From Craterostigma plantagineum (lineage: Eukaryota; Streptophyta; Magnoliopsida; Lamiales; Linderniaceae), in the NCBI GenBank assembly GCA_027422505.1, contig JAPQWV010000028.1, forward strand, positions 3,386,001 through 3,450,000: a stretch of 64,000 bases of DNA, given 5' to 3'. The position numbers were made by a program, and so were the translations under genes. Of the stretch, positions 1-12,600 are shown piece by piece (within the stretch, counting starts at the first letter, position 1; each line of letters opens with the position of its first letter). Under the pieces are notes generated by a model. That model searched no databases and had not been told where the DNA came from. It saw only the letters and a list, made by a program, of their open reading frames with translations.

Positions 1-623
1 TATAGGTAGACATCGCATTCGATAGAATTTTGGAACGAAAATTTTATAGTTGATTTAAATAATTTATGGATTGACTTTATAGCCTTTGCAGGCTTAAAGG
101 ACGAAATTTTAGAAATTTCACTAGACCGGCTAGCGAATAGTTTAAAGTCAAAAATTAGGTTCATGACCTAAAATAATTCGAGTACTTAGCTAGCTGAATT
201 AATTAATAGCTTACTGATACGAATGTTTTGGTGCCTAAGGTCGGGACATAGGAAAATCGCCAGGGCAGGTAGCAGTTAGTCTACGGACGCCAGGTAAGTG
301 GAAGTCCAACTACGACACACAACATGTTTTACGTGCCTAAATTGTATGATTACGTGCTTATGTGGCTTCATGAATTTGTAAAGTGATTGAAGTATTTAAA
401 TGTGGTAAGCCTATGTTGCATTTACCTGTATCTGCATATGCATACTCACGTGCACACACGAACTCGTGAGGAAGGGTCGTGGGATTGAGTGTGCGTAATG
501 ATGTGTCGCTTGTACGCGACGAGGACTTGCCGATGTGGGCAAGTGTGTCGACTCGTAGTTGAGTCAGGGGCTGTCTACTATGCTACCAGGGCGGCGTTTT
601 AGCGTCGTCGTATTATTATTTTA

Positions 624-641
624 GATATATATATATATATT
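624..641 (+). promoter_or_regulatory. Candidate TATA region of the Tekay-like LTR
   Basis: A run of alternating T and A sits between GC-rich flanks, about 880 bp before the LTR end. It recurs at about 8616-8633, 16606-16622 and 24580-24596. It is the only strong TATA-like element in the 3' half of the LTR, so it is a reasonable promoter candidate. It may be only a microsatellite; no transcription start can be seen. Confidence 0.35.
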
Positions 642-964
642 GATATCCTATGGATAGGATTTGGGCATGGCCCGTGGCGGTAAGGTGCGACCTGGAGGGT
701 GCGACCTGAGGGTATAAGCGACACAGGGTGGAACCCTGGTGTAGGCGACCTCAGCGTGGGCTACCAGCGTGAGCGACCGCCGGACAGTCGGGGACGACCG
801 GGTTCATATGGCGACCTAGGGGAACGATGTGCATCCTAGGGTTCGGCCATCCGGCGTGGACCGCTGTCGTATTGTCCTTGAGGGACGTGAGCTCTTGTGG
901 TGCATAGTGAGATTAGCCGAGGGCCCTGAGTGACATTAGTCTGAGTACGTTTGTACGATTGTTT

Positions 965-1100
965 TATGCATCGGCGCGGTTCGCCTTTGTGCGTGGTATA
1001 TGCATTGGCGAGGATTGCCTTTGCGAGTGTCATATGCATCGGCGTGGATTGCCTTTGCGAGTGTTGTATGCATCGGCGCGGATTGCCGTTGCGGGGGAGT
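965..1100 (+). repeat. 34-bp tandem repeat, four copies, in LTR
   Basis: Units start with TATGCATYGGCG at 965, 999, 1033 and 1067, an exact 34-base spacing, and each carries a GATTGCCTTTGCG-like second half. The same block recurs at 8958-9093, 16947-17082 and 24921-25056 in the other LTRs. It lies downstream of the candidate TATA region, so it would be in transcribed LTR sequence. Confidence 0.9.
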
Positions 1101-1516
1101 GACACGTGCACACATGCATGATTTCTGCTTACTGAGCCTCGGTGGCTCATTCCTTACGTTGTGTGTTGTAGGCACTGGCGATCACGGTATGTGAGCGCGT
1201 TTTGAAGGCAAGGCTAACCTTTTGAAGCTTCGTGCTGCTTTTGGGGGTGGACGTGTGTGTGTGTGGATGACGACCTGTGAGGCCGGGCGCATAAGAGCTT
1301 TTGCTGTGCCGACACACCTTCGCCGTTGTAGTTAGACCATGTCTGGACCCTAATGTCCGACATGCATTCTTTTGTCTTGTATAGAACGATGTTACATTCC
1401 ATGAATGAAAAATGAAAAATTTGTACGCGTTTTTGGTGCACTCCTTTACTTGCAAACTCGCTAGGCACGTAGATATGCGCTAGATTAGGCGGTTAGGAAG
1501 TCGGGGTGTCACAGGG

Positions 1517-1528
1517 TGGTATCAGAGC
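1517..1528 (+). other. Primer-binding site, Tekay copy 1
   Basis: TGGTATCAGAGC lies three bases after the LTR end. It complements the 3' end of plant initiator tRNA-Met and is where minus-strand DNA synthesis would start. Confidence 0.93.
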
Positions 1529-1668
1529 TTCGGTCACAGGTTCTGTAGACTGTCCACACACACACACCCAAAAGAGCGGAAGCGGCCTTGCAAGTAAGTG
1601 TTAAGTCTATGTGATTTTCTATGTTGTATAATTTATTGGCCGTAGGACAATCAGGATAGGGTAGAAAG

Positions 1669-4600
1669 ATGGTAAGAACGAGAGGAGAGTCTAGTGGTGG
1701 CGACGACCAGAACAGGGGAAACACGGCCCCTCCCGACAATCGGAATGCAACGATTTTCCAACTGACGGAACTAGTCCGCCAGCAGTCGGCGCAGATTCAA
1801 CAGCTTATCCAACAGAATACTGCTAATGCTGGGCCAACTCAGGCGGAAAGGACTGAGGTGGTGGGAGAACGATTCCGAAGGTTGAACCCACCGACCTTCG
1901 AAGACACAGCTGACTCAGCAGCAGCCGAAGACTGGTTAAGGACTCTCGAAAGCATGTTCGTCTATAGCAGGGTCCCGGAGGCGGAAAAGGCCCTCTGTGC
2001 TGCGTTCCTGCTACGAGGGAGCGCAGGACACTGGTGGGACACCATTATGGTATTGGAGAACCCCGCTACGATGAGCTGGGAAAGATTCAAGGAGTTGTTC
2101 AGGGGCAAGTACCTCACCGCCCCGATTCGAGCACAGCGCCTGAACGAATTCATCAATCTCAGGCAGGGGCCGATGACGGTGGCCGAGTACATAAAGAAGT
2201 TTGAGCAGCTGTCCAGATTTGCAGCACACATGGTCAGCACGGAAGCCCTGAAAATCGAACGCTTTTTGGAAGGATTGAAGCCCGAGCTCTACAGAGATGT
2301 GAGCATGGCGGGAATTCAGGGAGCTACTTACTCTCAAGTAGCAGAGAGAGCTATGGTGGCTGAACAGGCGGAAGCCAGAATCTTGAAGGCACAAGAGGCC
2401 AAACGCAAGTTCGCGCAAATGCAAGGAGCGCAATGGAGCGGAGGAGACCAGAAACGGCAGTTCGTGCCTAAAGGGGGCAAGAAGAAATTCCAGAACAGGC
2501 CTCCTCAACAGCCTCAGGGGACGATGAACAGACCCCCGAATCCAAACCAGAACCAAGGAGCAGCGCAGGGTCCATATTGCCACAGGTGTGGGAAAAGGCA
2601 CTTTGGGAACTGCAACATGCAAGTCAACACCTGCTTTAGGTGTGGGAAGCCGGGCCACTTCGTAAGACAGTGCCCGGAAGGTGCTTCGAGCAATCAGACC
2701 GGGAGTCAGGCAGGACCTCAGATGGTGCCAGCACGGGTGTACACCATCACTTCCGAGGAAGCAGAAAACAACCCGGAGGTGGTAACAGGTACCCTACCGG
2801 TCCATCAAACTCCCACGTGCATTCTAGTAGATTCCGGGGCGACCCACTCGTTTGCGTCTGTGAAGTATGTGACGAAACTAGGGGTAACGCCTGAGCGAGT
2901 CGATTACGAGTATAGCGTAGCAATTCCAAGCGGGGCACCAACTAGGACTAGTCAAATGTTAAGAAATTGCCCAATCTTAGTCGGTAATAGAGAATTGCCG
3001 GTAGACCTGATAGTCATCCCGATGGACGACTACGAAGTGATCCTCGGGATGGACTGGCTCTCAAAGTACGGAGCAGTGATAGACTGTAACCGTAAGGTAG
3101 TTACGTTTAGCTTAGAAGGAGAAGAACCTGTCACTTTCAAGGGAACAATGAAGAGGAGAGGCACTCCGAGGATATCAGCCTTAAAAGCTCAGCGACTAAT
3201 CAATTCCGGATGCGAGGCATACCTGGTGTTCGCGCTGAAGGCAGAAGAGAATACCCCCACGAAACCCGAAGACGTACCAGTGATTAAAGACTTCCTAGAT
3301 GTATTTCCAGAAGAATTGCCAGGATTACCCCCAGACAGAGAAATTGAGTTTACGATTGACCTGGTGCCGGGAGCAGCACCAGTGTCCAAGGCTCCATATC
3401 GATTAGCACCAACCGAATTAAAGGAGTTGAAGGAACAAATAGATGAACTCCTACAGAAAGGATTCATTCAGACCAGCTTTTCTCCCTGGGGTGCGCCAGT
3501 CTTGTTCGTACGAAAGAAGGATGGCTCGATGAGACTGTGTATAGATTACAGGGAGCTTAACAAGCTGACGATCAAGAATAAGTATCCACTACCCCGAATA
3601 GACGACCTCTTCGACCAGTTACAAGGCGCCACAGTATTTTCTAAGATCGATTTGAGGTCGGGCTACCATCAACTGAAAATCCGCAAGGAAGATGTACCCA
3701 AAACGGCATTCAGTACCAGATACGGGCATTTTGAATTTCTAGTCATGCCCTTTGGACTGACGAACGCACCGGCGGCCTTCATGGATCTAATGAACCGGGT
3801 GTTCGAAGCCTATTTAGACAAGTTCGTGATTGTATTCATAGACGACATCCTCATCTACTCGAAGGCGAAGGAGGAACACGAACAACACCTACGAGTGATA
3901 CTTGGAGTACTGAGGGAAAAGCAGCTGTACGCTAAGTTTAAAAAGTGTGAATTCTGGCTGGACCAAGTGGCATTTTTGGGACACATTGTCTCGGGAGCAG
4001 GAATCTCGGTGGACCCGAGCAAAATCGAAGCAATTAACGATTGGCCACAGCCGACCAACGTAACGGAAGTACGAAGCTTCCTAGGCTTAGCAGGCTACTA
4101 CCGGAAGTTTATAAAAGATTTCTCGAAAATTGCCTCTACACTCACGAAGCTAACCAGAAAGAACACACCTTTTCAATGGAGCAAAGAGTGTGAACAAAGC
4201 TTCCAAGAACTGAAAAAGCGGCTTACGACAGCCCCAGTACTAACGATACCCACGGGAACAGGAGGGTTCTCAGTGTATAGCGACGCCTCTAAGAACGGGT
4301 TAGGATGCGTACTGATGCAGAACGGTAGCGTGGTGGCTTACGCCTCACGACAATTGAAGGAGTACGAGAAGAACTACCCTACACACGACTTGGAGCTTGC
4401 TGCTGTAGTTTTCGCTCTCAAGATTTGGAGACACTATTTGTATGGAGAAAGATGCGAAATCTACACCGACCACAAGAGTTTAAAGTATTTCTTCACCCAG
4501 AAGGAACTCAATATGAGACAAAGACGGTGGCTAGAATTGGTGAAGGACTACGATTGTGTGATCAACTACCACCCGGGAAAGGCGAACGTGGTAGCTGATG

Positions 4601-6148
4601 CTCTAAGCCGGAAATCTGTGAGCGCGGAACTTCAACGACTCGACGTGGAGATTGTACCATTGGGAGAAGTTGAGGCGAAATTAGCATCCCTAACTCTGCA
4701 ACCAACGCTACTGGAGCAGATCAAAAAGGCACAGGAAAACGACGAGTTTTACCTGAAGACGAAGGAAGCGCAAACCGAGCAACCAACGACGGACTTCGTG
4801 TTTCGGGACGACGGAAGTTTTATACTACAAGAGTAGATGGTACGTTCCGAACGACGCGGATCTTAGACGAGTTATACTGACGGAAGCACATACCACACCA
4901 TATTCGGTACACCCAGGAGCTACAAAGTTATATAGGGATCTAAGGACTAACTACTGGTGGCCGGGAATGAAGAAGGACGTAACAACGTTCGTGAGCCAAT
5001 GCCTCACCTGCCAGCAAATTAAGGCAGAACATCAGCGGCCGACTGGGAAGCTGCAACCCTTACCCATTCCAGAGTGGAAGTGGGACAATATAACGATGGA
5101 TTTCGTGAGCGGATTGCCGAGGAACGCGAAAGGACACGACGCAATTTGGGTAATCGTAGATCGACTTACGAAATCTGCCCATTTTCTGCCGATAAGTACA
5201 ACGTTTACCATGGAGCGGTATGCAGAATTGTACATCCAAGAGATAGTCAGACTCCATGGGACACCCTTAACGATAGTTTCAGACCGCGATTCACGGTTCC
5301 TATCTAAATTCTGGACGAGTTTACAAAAGGCCATGGGGACGAAATTGGCATTTAGCACAGCATATCATCCGCAAACGGACGGCCAATCCGAGCGGACGAT
5401 CCAAACGCTGGAAGATATGTTACGAGCCTGTGTACTTGATTTCAAAGGCAACTGGAGCAAGTACCTTCCACTCGTGGAATTTTCGTACAATAATAGCTAT
5501 CAAGCCACGATTGGAATGGCACCTTACGAAGCCTTATACGGACGAAAGTGCAGGTCCCCAGTACATTGGGATGAAGTCGGTGAACGTGCGATGTTAGGCC
5601 CAGACATGATACGGGAAATGACGGAAATTGTCACGATGATCCGAGAGAGAATGCGCACGGCGCAAAGTAGACAGAAGAGTTATGCGGATCGAAGACGTAG
5701 ACCGTTAGAATTTGAAGTGAATGATTGGGTCTTTGTAAAAGTATCACCAATGAAAGGAGTCAAAAGGTTCGGAAAGAAGGGAAAACTAAGCCCGAGATAC
5801 ATCGGTCCCTTCAAGATAATAAAGAGAGTTGGTGAAGTGGCTTACCAACTAGAACTACCAGCATCGTTGTCGCAAGTACATGATGTATTCCATGTTTCCA
5901 CGTTGCGGAAGTATATCGCTGACCCAAGCCACGTGTTGATAAACGACTCACTGCATCAACACTTGAAACCAGACCTGAGTTATGAGGAAACGCCCGTAGA
6001 GATATTGATGCATGAGACGAAGAGGCTTAGGAACAAAGAGATTCCTCTAGTAAAAGTTCTTTGGCGGAATCAGTCAGTAGAGGAAGCCACATGGGAACGC
6101 GAGGATGAGATGAAAATCCGCTATCCTGAATTGTTCCGAACGGGCTGA
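1669..6148 (+). pseudogene. Gag-pol polyprotein of Tekay-like copy 1, frameshifted
   Basis: The frame opens at ATG 1669 and encodes gag, two zinc knuckles, aspartic protease (DSG), reverse transcriptase (FIDD) and RNase H, closely matching copy 3. Near 4817-4821 there is a run of four T where copies 2 and 3 have three. The extra base shifts the frame and creates a stop at 4834-4836, after about 1055 codons. The integrase and chromodomain continue in the shifted frame to the TGA at 6146-6148; the first Met in that frame is at 4967. Without a programmed shift the copy cannot make integrase. The site does not resemble a known recoding signal and is absent from the other copies, so I call it an ordinary disabling mutation. 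Residue differences from copies 2 and 3 mark it as the most divergent of the three. Confidence 0.93.
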
Positions 6149-6170
6149 TTTCGGGGGCGAAATCCTCCTT

Positions 6171-6182
6171 AAGGGGGGAGGA
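6171..6182 (+). other. Polypurine tract, Tekay copy 1
   Basis: AAGGGGGGAGGA abuts the LTR start TGTAGCACCC. It has six consecutive G where copies 2 and 3 have seven. It is the expected primer for plus-strand DNA synthesis. Confidence 0.9.
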
Positions 6183-6987
6183 TGTAGCACCCGGGTTCCC
6201 CGTAAGTATTTAGGGCCAATAAATTAGCAAAATATGACTTCGTGAATTATGTGCATTAAGGTGAATTAGGTGCATAAACGTGATTTACGTGCTCAATATG
6301 ACTTAGGTGCAGCTTCGTGTTTCACGAAATTGGGTGCGATTAAATAGTGCTTATGTGACTTACTTGAAATTGTGTGGAAAATTACGTGCTTAGGCGATTT
6401 CTTAAATTTAGTGCAATTAATTCGTACCAAGTGACCCCTAACTTATTTAGGAATTTTCGAAAGTTGGACAAGGAAATTGGATCATGAGAGAAGATTGGAC
6501 TATAGTTACTAATGGGCTATAATTAAATCCAAACTTAGGCCCAAATAAGACCTCAAACTTGGGCCCAATACCCTTAGAAATGAAATTTAGCAAACAAGAT
6601 CCCTAAATCAAGGAAAACCCACGCCTATATCATGATCATCCCTTAAAATGAAAGAAAATATCTCATTTAACACATTCACACCTAATAACTAACGAAAGCA
6701 AGAAGAAAGAAAAGAGGCAAGGAAGACATCGAAGGAAGCTCAAGGTTTCACTCTCAAAATAGCTTGGAATTTCGGAAGTAGTAAGTGACGAAAATCCCTT
6801 AAGCCATTTCGATTTTATACTAAGAATTGCTTAGCTAAATTTCGAGCTTAGGTTTGTACTAAGGATGGTTGTTTGAGCAAATATGGAGTTAAGTAGCATA
6901 GCATGTGATTTAGAACTTAGAATGCTAGGTAGAACAAGCTGCGAAGTGAATTCGAGGGAGAAGAACGACGGAAAAACGAAGAAGATG

Positions 6988-7750
6988 ATAAATGTCGTAG
7001 GAAATGTCGAACTGTCGCATGAAATGTCGACTAAACATATATCGACATTTTAATAAATGTCGAGATATCATGAAAATATCATGTCGACATTTCCTAATGA
7101 AAATGTCGAAACCCAAAGTCGAAGCCATGTTAGGAAAAATGTCGATAAAATGTCGAGGTGAAATCTCATGTCGACATTTTATGATCCAAGATGTCGAGAT
7201 CTTTAAAGCCTTAAATGTCGAGTTCATGAACATATACAAAATGTCGAGACGTCTAAAGAAAAAGTCGAAACCATGTTATAGATAAAATGTCGAGTCCGTA
7301 TACTAAAGAAGATGTCGAGCCGAATAAAAAGTCGAATTAAAAATGTCGAGGTGTACATTTAAATTCATATCGACATCTTGATGAAAAGTCGAGATAATGT
7401 CAAGTAAGAAGTCGAGTTCCACGAGGAGTTCATGTCGACATCTTTAGTCCAAAATGTCGAGAAATCCCATTTTATAAATGTCGAAATGTTAGGAAAAGAT
7501 GTCGGGTTCTTACACATAAATGTCGAGACCAAATTAACCAAGCAAACCGAGATTATCAAATGTCGAAAGATGATGTCGAAACCCTCATGCATCTCGACAT
7601 TTAGCTTCTTCATATCGACATCTTATAAATGTCGAGATTTGTGCGAGTTGCATGTCGATATTCTCTAACTCAAATGCTGAAGTATAAATGTCGAGACCCT
7701 AATTGAGTTAAATGTCGAGTCATTTTATTTGGAAAGAAATGTCGAGCCTC
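6988..7750 (+). repeat. Dispersed TGTCGA motif array in LTR (first full copy)
   Basis: About 25 TGTCGA on this strand and about 7 on the other occur in roughly 760 bp, most within AAATGTCGAG or AAATGTCGAA. Three are full 8-base palindromes TGTCGACA (near 7082, 7169 and 7433). Spacing is irregular (about 15-45 bp), so this is not a simple tandem satellite. A random sequence of this length would hold well under one copy per strand. Confidence 0.92.
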
Positions 7751-7816
7751 ATGCATTTTGCGGGTCCTAGTTGGCGAATCAACTTCACGAATTGAACCCT
7801 TGGATTAAAACGATTT

Positions 7817-7820
<4 letters not shown>

Positions 7821-7855
<35 letters not shown>
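7821..7855 (+). repeat. A-tract in LTR, length-variable between copies
   Basis: Thirty-five consecutive A. The corresponding runs are 33 A at 15812-15844 and 19 A at 23800-23818. Confidence 0.95.
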
Positions 7856-7857
<2 letters not shown>

Positions 7858-9507
7858 AAAGAAACTATCGCCTTTTTAGGAAAAATATTTTCGCACCATT
7901 TAATAAGAAAAATATTCCGATTCCAATGAGCATAGGCTCTTTCAACGCCCGATCATAATTGGCCTATCGGTATCCTTAGGGCCAATTTTCGGTATAGGTA
8001 GACATCGCATTCGATAGAATTTTGGAACGAAAATTTTATAGTTGATTTAAAATAATTTATGGATTGACTTTATAGCCTTTGCAGGCTTAAAGGACGAAAT
8101 TTTAGAAATTTCACTAGACCGGCTAGCGAATAGTTTAAAGTCAAAAATTAGGTTCATGACCTAAAATAATTCGAGTACTTAGCTAGCTGAATTAATTAAT
8201 AGCTTACTGATACGAATGTTTTGGTGCCTAAGGTCGGGACATAGGAAAATCGCCAGGGCAGGTAGCAGTTAGTCTACGGACGCCAGGTAAGTGGAAGTCC
8301 AACTACGACACACAACATGTTTTACGTGCCTAAATTGTATGATTACGTGCTTATGTGGCTTCATGAATTTGTAAAGTGATTGAAGTATTTAAATGTGGTA
8401 AGCCTATGTTGCATTTACCTGTATCTGCATATGCATACTCACGTGCACACACGAACTCGTGAGGAAGGGTCGTGGGATTGAGTGTGCGTAATGATGTGTC
8501 GCTTGTACGCGACGAGGACTTGCCGATGTGGGCAAGTGTGTCGACTCGTAGTTGAGTCAGGGGCTGTCTACTATGCTACCAGGGCGGCGTTTTAGCGTCG
8601 TCGTATTATTATTTTAGATATATATATATATATTGATATCCTATGGATAGGGTTTGGGCATGGCCCGTGGCGGTAAGGTGCGACCTGGAGGGTGCGACCT
8701 GAGGGTATAAGCGACACAGGGTGGAACCCTGGTGTAGGCGACCTCAGCGTGGGCTACCAGCGTGAGCGACCGCCGGACAGTCGGGGACGACCGGGTTCAT
8801 ATGGCGACCTAGGGGAACGATGTGCATCCTAGGGTTCGGCCATCCGGCGTGGACCGCTGTCGTATTGTCCTTGAGGGACGTGAGCTCTTGTGGTGCATAG
8901 TGAGATTAGCCGAGGGCCCTGAGTGACATTAGTCTGAGTACGTTTGTACGATTGTTTTATGCATCGGCGCGGTTCGCCTTTGTGCGTGGTATATGCATTG
9001 GCGAGGATTGCCTTTGCGAGTGTCATATGCATCGGCGTGGATTGCCTTTGCGAGTGTTGTATGCATCGGCGCGGATTGCCGTTGCGGGGGAGTGACACGT
9101 GCACACATGCATGATTTCTGCTTACTGAGCCTCGGTGGCTCATTCCTTACGTTGTGTGTTGTAGGCACTGGCGATCACGGTATGTGAGCGCGTTTTGAAG
9201 GCAAGGCTAACCTTTTGAAGCTTCGTGCTGCTTTTGGGGGTGGACGTGTGTGTGTGGATGACGACCTGTGAGGCCGGGCGCATAAGAGCTTTTGCTGTGC
9301 CGACACACCTTCACCGTTGTAGTTAGACCATGTCTGGACCCTAATGTCCGACATGCATTCTTTTGTCTTGTATAGAACGATGTTACATTCCATGAATGAA
9401 AAATGAAAAATTTGTACGCGTTTTTGGTGCACTCCTTTACTTGCAAACTCGCTAGGCACGTAGATATGCGCTAGATTAGGCGGTTAGGAAGTCGGGGTGT
9501 CACAGGG

Positions 9508-9519
9508 TGGTATCAGAGC
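9508..9519 (+). other. Primer-binding site, Tekay copy 2
   Basis: TGGTATCAGAGC lies three bases after the LTR end and is identical to the copy 1 site. Confidence 0.93.
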
Positions 9520-9659
9520 TTCGGTCACAGGTTCTGTAGACTGTCCACACACACACACCCAAAAGAGCGGAAGCGGCCTTGCAAGTAAGTGTTAAGTCTA
9601 TGTGATTTTCTATGTTGTATAATTTATTGGCCGTAGGACAATCAGGATAGGGTAGAAAG

Positions 9660-12600
9660 ATGGTAAGAACGAGAGGAGAGTCTAGTGGTGGCGACGACCA
9701 GAACAGGGGAAACACGGCCCCTCCCGACAATCGGGATGCAACGATTTTCCAACTGACGGAACTAGTCCGCCAGCAGTCGGCGCAGATTCAACAGCTTATC
9801 CAACAGAATACTGCTAATGCTGGGCCAACTCAGGCGGAAAGGACTGAGGTGGTGGGAGAACGATTCCGAAGGTTGAACCCACCGACCTTCGAAGACACAG
9901 CTGACTCAACAGCAGCCGAAGACTGGTTAAGGACTCTCGAAAGCATGTTCGTCTATAGCAGGGTCCCGAAGGCGGAAAAGGCCCTCTGTGCTGCGTTCCT
10001 GCTACGAGGGAGCGCAGGACACTGGTGGGACACCATTATGGTATTGGAGAACCCCGCTACGATGAGCTGGGAAAGATTCAAGGAGTTGTTCAGGGGCAAG
10101 TACCTCACCGCCCCGATTCGAGCACAGCGCCTGAACGAATTCATCAATCTCAGGCAGGGGCCGATGACGGTGGCCGAGTACATAAAGAAGTTTGAGCAGC
10201 TGTCCAGATTTGCAGCACACATGGTCAGCACGGAAGCCCTGAAAATCGAATGCTTTTTGGAAGGATTGAAGCCCGAGCTCTACAGAGATGTGAGCATGGC
10301 GGGAATTCAGGGAGCTACTTACTCTCAAGTAGCAGAGAGAGCTATGGTGGCTGAACAGGCGGAAGCCAGAATCTTGAAGGCACAAGAGGCCAAACGCAAG
10401 TTCGCGCAAATGCAAGGAGCGCAATGGAGCGGAGGAGACCAGAAACGGCAGTTCGTGCCTAAAGGGGGCAAGAAGAAATTCCAGAACAGGCCTCCTCAAC
10501 AGCCTCAGGGGACGATGAACAGACCCCCGAATCCAAACCAGAACCAAGGAGCAGCGCAGGGTCCATATTGCCACAGGTGTGGGAAAAGGCACTTTGGGAA
10601 CTGCAACATGCAAGTCAACACCTGCTTTAGGTGTGGGAAGCCGGGCCACTTCGTAAGACAGTGCCCGGAAGGTGCTTCGAGCAATCAGACCGGGAGTCAG
10701 GCAGGACCTCAGATGGTGCCAGCACGGGTGTACACCATCACTTCCGAGGAAGCAGAAAACAACCCGGAGGTGGTAACAGGTACCCTACCGGTCCATCAAA
10801 CTCCCACGTGCATTCTAGTAGATTCCGGGGCGACCCACTCGTTTGCGTCTGTGAAGTATGTGACGAAACTAGGGGTAACGCCTGAGCGAGTCGATTACGA
10901 GTATAGCGTAGCAATTCCAAGCGGGGCACCAACTAGGACTAGTCAAATGTTAAGAAATTGCCCAATCTTAGTCGGTAATAGAGAATTGCCGGTAGACCTG
11001 ATAGTCATCCCGATGGACGACTACGAAGTGATCCTCGGGATGGACTGGCTCTCAAAGTACGGAGCAGTGATAGACTGTAACCGTAAGGTAGTTACGTTTA
11101 GCTTAGAAGGAGAAGAACCTGTCACTTTCAAGGGAACAATGAAGAGGAGAGGCACTCCGAGGATATCAGCCTTAAAAGCTCAGCGACTAATCAATTCCGG
11201 ATGCGAGGCATACCTGGTGTTCGCGCTGAAGGCAGAAGAGAATACCCCCACGAAACCCGAAGACGTACCAGTGATTAAAGACTTCCTAGATGTATTTCCA
11301 GAAGAATTGCCAGGATTACCCCCAGACAGAGAAATTGAGTTTACGATTGACCTGGTGCCGGGAGCAGCACCAGTGTCCAAGGCTCCATATCGATTAGCAC
11401 CAACCGAATTAAAGGAGTTGAAGGAACAAATAGATGAACTCCTACAGAAAGGATTCATTCAGACCAGCTTTTCTCCCTGGGGTGCGCCAGTCTTGTTCGT
11501 ACGAAAGAAGGATGGCTCGATGAGACTGTGTATAGATTACAGGGAGCTTAACAAGCTGACGATCAAGAATAAGTATCCACTACCCCGAATAGACGACCTC
11601 TTCGACCAGTTACAAGGCGCCACAGTATTTTCTAAGATCGATTTGAGGTCGGGCTACCATCAACTGAAAATCCGCAAGGAAGATGTACCCAAAACGGCAT
11701 TCAGTACCAGATACGGGCATTTTGAATTTCTAGTCATGCCCTTTGGACTGACGAACGCACCGGCGGCCTTCATGGATCTAATGAACCGTGTGTTCGAAGC
11801 CTATTTAGACAAGTTCGTGATTGTATTCATAGACGACATCCTCATCTACTCGAAGGCGAAGGAGGAACACGAACAACACCTACGAGTGATACTTGGAGTA
11901 CTGAGGGAAAAGCAGCTGTACGCTAAGTTTAAAAAGTGTGAATTCTGGCTGGACCAAGTGGCATTTTTGGGACACATTGTCTCGGGAGCAGGAATCTCGG
12001 TGGACCCGAGCAAAATCGTAGCAATTAACGATTGGCCACAGCCGACCAACGTAACGGAAGTACGAAGCTTCCTAGGCTTAGCAGGCTACTACCGGAAGTT
12101 TATAAAAGATTTCTCGAAAATTGCCTCTACACTCACGAAGCTAACCAGAAAGAACACACCTTTTCAATGGAGCAAAGAGTGTGAACAAAGCTTCCAAGAA
12201 CTGAAAAAGCGGCTTACGACAGCCCCAGTACTAACGATACCCACGGGAACAGGAGGGTTCTCAGTGTATAGCGACGCCTCTAAGAACGGGTTAGGATGCG
12301 TACTGATGCAGAACGGTAGCGTGGTGGCTTACGCCTCACGACAATTGAAGGAGTACGAGAAGAACTACCCTACACACGACTTGGAGCTTGCTGCTGTAGT
12401 TTTCGCTCTCAAGATTTGGAGACACTATTTGTATGGAGAAAGATGCGAAATCTACACCGACCACAAGAGTTTAAAGTATTTCTTCACCCAGAAGGAACTC
12501 AATATGAGACAAAGACGGTGGCTAGAATTGGTGAAGGACTACGATTGTGTGATCAACTACCACCCGGGAAAGGCGAACGTGGTAGCTGATGCTCTAAGCC

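Larger units (their letters stand above)
1..1513 (+). mobile_element. Partial LTR of the Tekay-like array (5' part outside window)
   Basis: Position 1 corresponds to base 7993 in the next, complete LTR, so about 1.8 kb of this LTR lies outside the window. It ends with TGTCACA, three bases before a tRNA-Met-type primer-binding site. It has a one-base deletion near position 59 and a slightly longer GT run near 1255 compared with the other LTRs. It includes the TA-rich putative TATA region and the 34-bp tandem repeat listed separately. Confidence 0.93.
6183..9504 (+). mobile_element. Complete LTR shared by Tekay copies 1 and 2
   Basis: About 3322 bp, starting TGTAGCACCC and ending GGTGTCACA, so the ends form an imperfect inverted repeat. 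It is bounded by the polypurine tract of copy 1 and the primer-binding site of copy 2. Inside are an AT-rich first 800 bp, a 760-bp region crowded with TGTCGA, a 35-base A tract (7821-7855), a GC-rich second half with TA run, and the 34-bp tandem repeat. It serves as 3' LTR of one copy and 5' LTR of the next. Small ORFs inside it follow the repeats and have no coding support. Confidence 0.95.

Noticed and set aside
836..1468. Short ORFs in the GC-rich LTR half
   Set aside because: Overlapping frames on both strands across the 34-bp tandem repeat, identical in each LTR, with no protein-like features.
1517..1528. tRNA-like matches at TGGTATCAGAGC sites throughout the window
   Set aside because: Only 12-15 bases complementary to a tRNA 3' end next to LTR borders; these are primer-binding sites, not tRNA genes.
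2011..2658. 215-codon minus-strand ORF opposite gag, repeated at 10002-10649 and shortened at 18108-18638
   Set aside because: It is antisense to a strongly supported gag frame, its conservation follows gag, and a single gag substitution removes its stop-to-stop extent in copy 3. No independent coding evidence.
4815..4836. Programmed frameshift between RNase H and integrase in copy 1
   Set aside because: The other two copies read through in one frame and lack the extra base, so a mutation is the simpler explanation.
6925..7668. Short ORFs on both strands in the TGTCGA region (also near 14916-15659 and 22904-23647)
   Set aside because: They are built from the repeated motif (Cys-Arg and Val-Glu strings) and copied with the LTR. 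The repeat explains them.
6988..7750. Possible CRISPR-like array
   Set aside because: Repeats are only 6-9 bases, in both orientations and irregularly spaced, in plant DNA.
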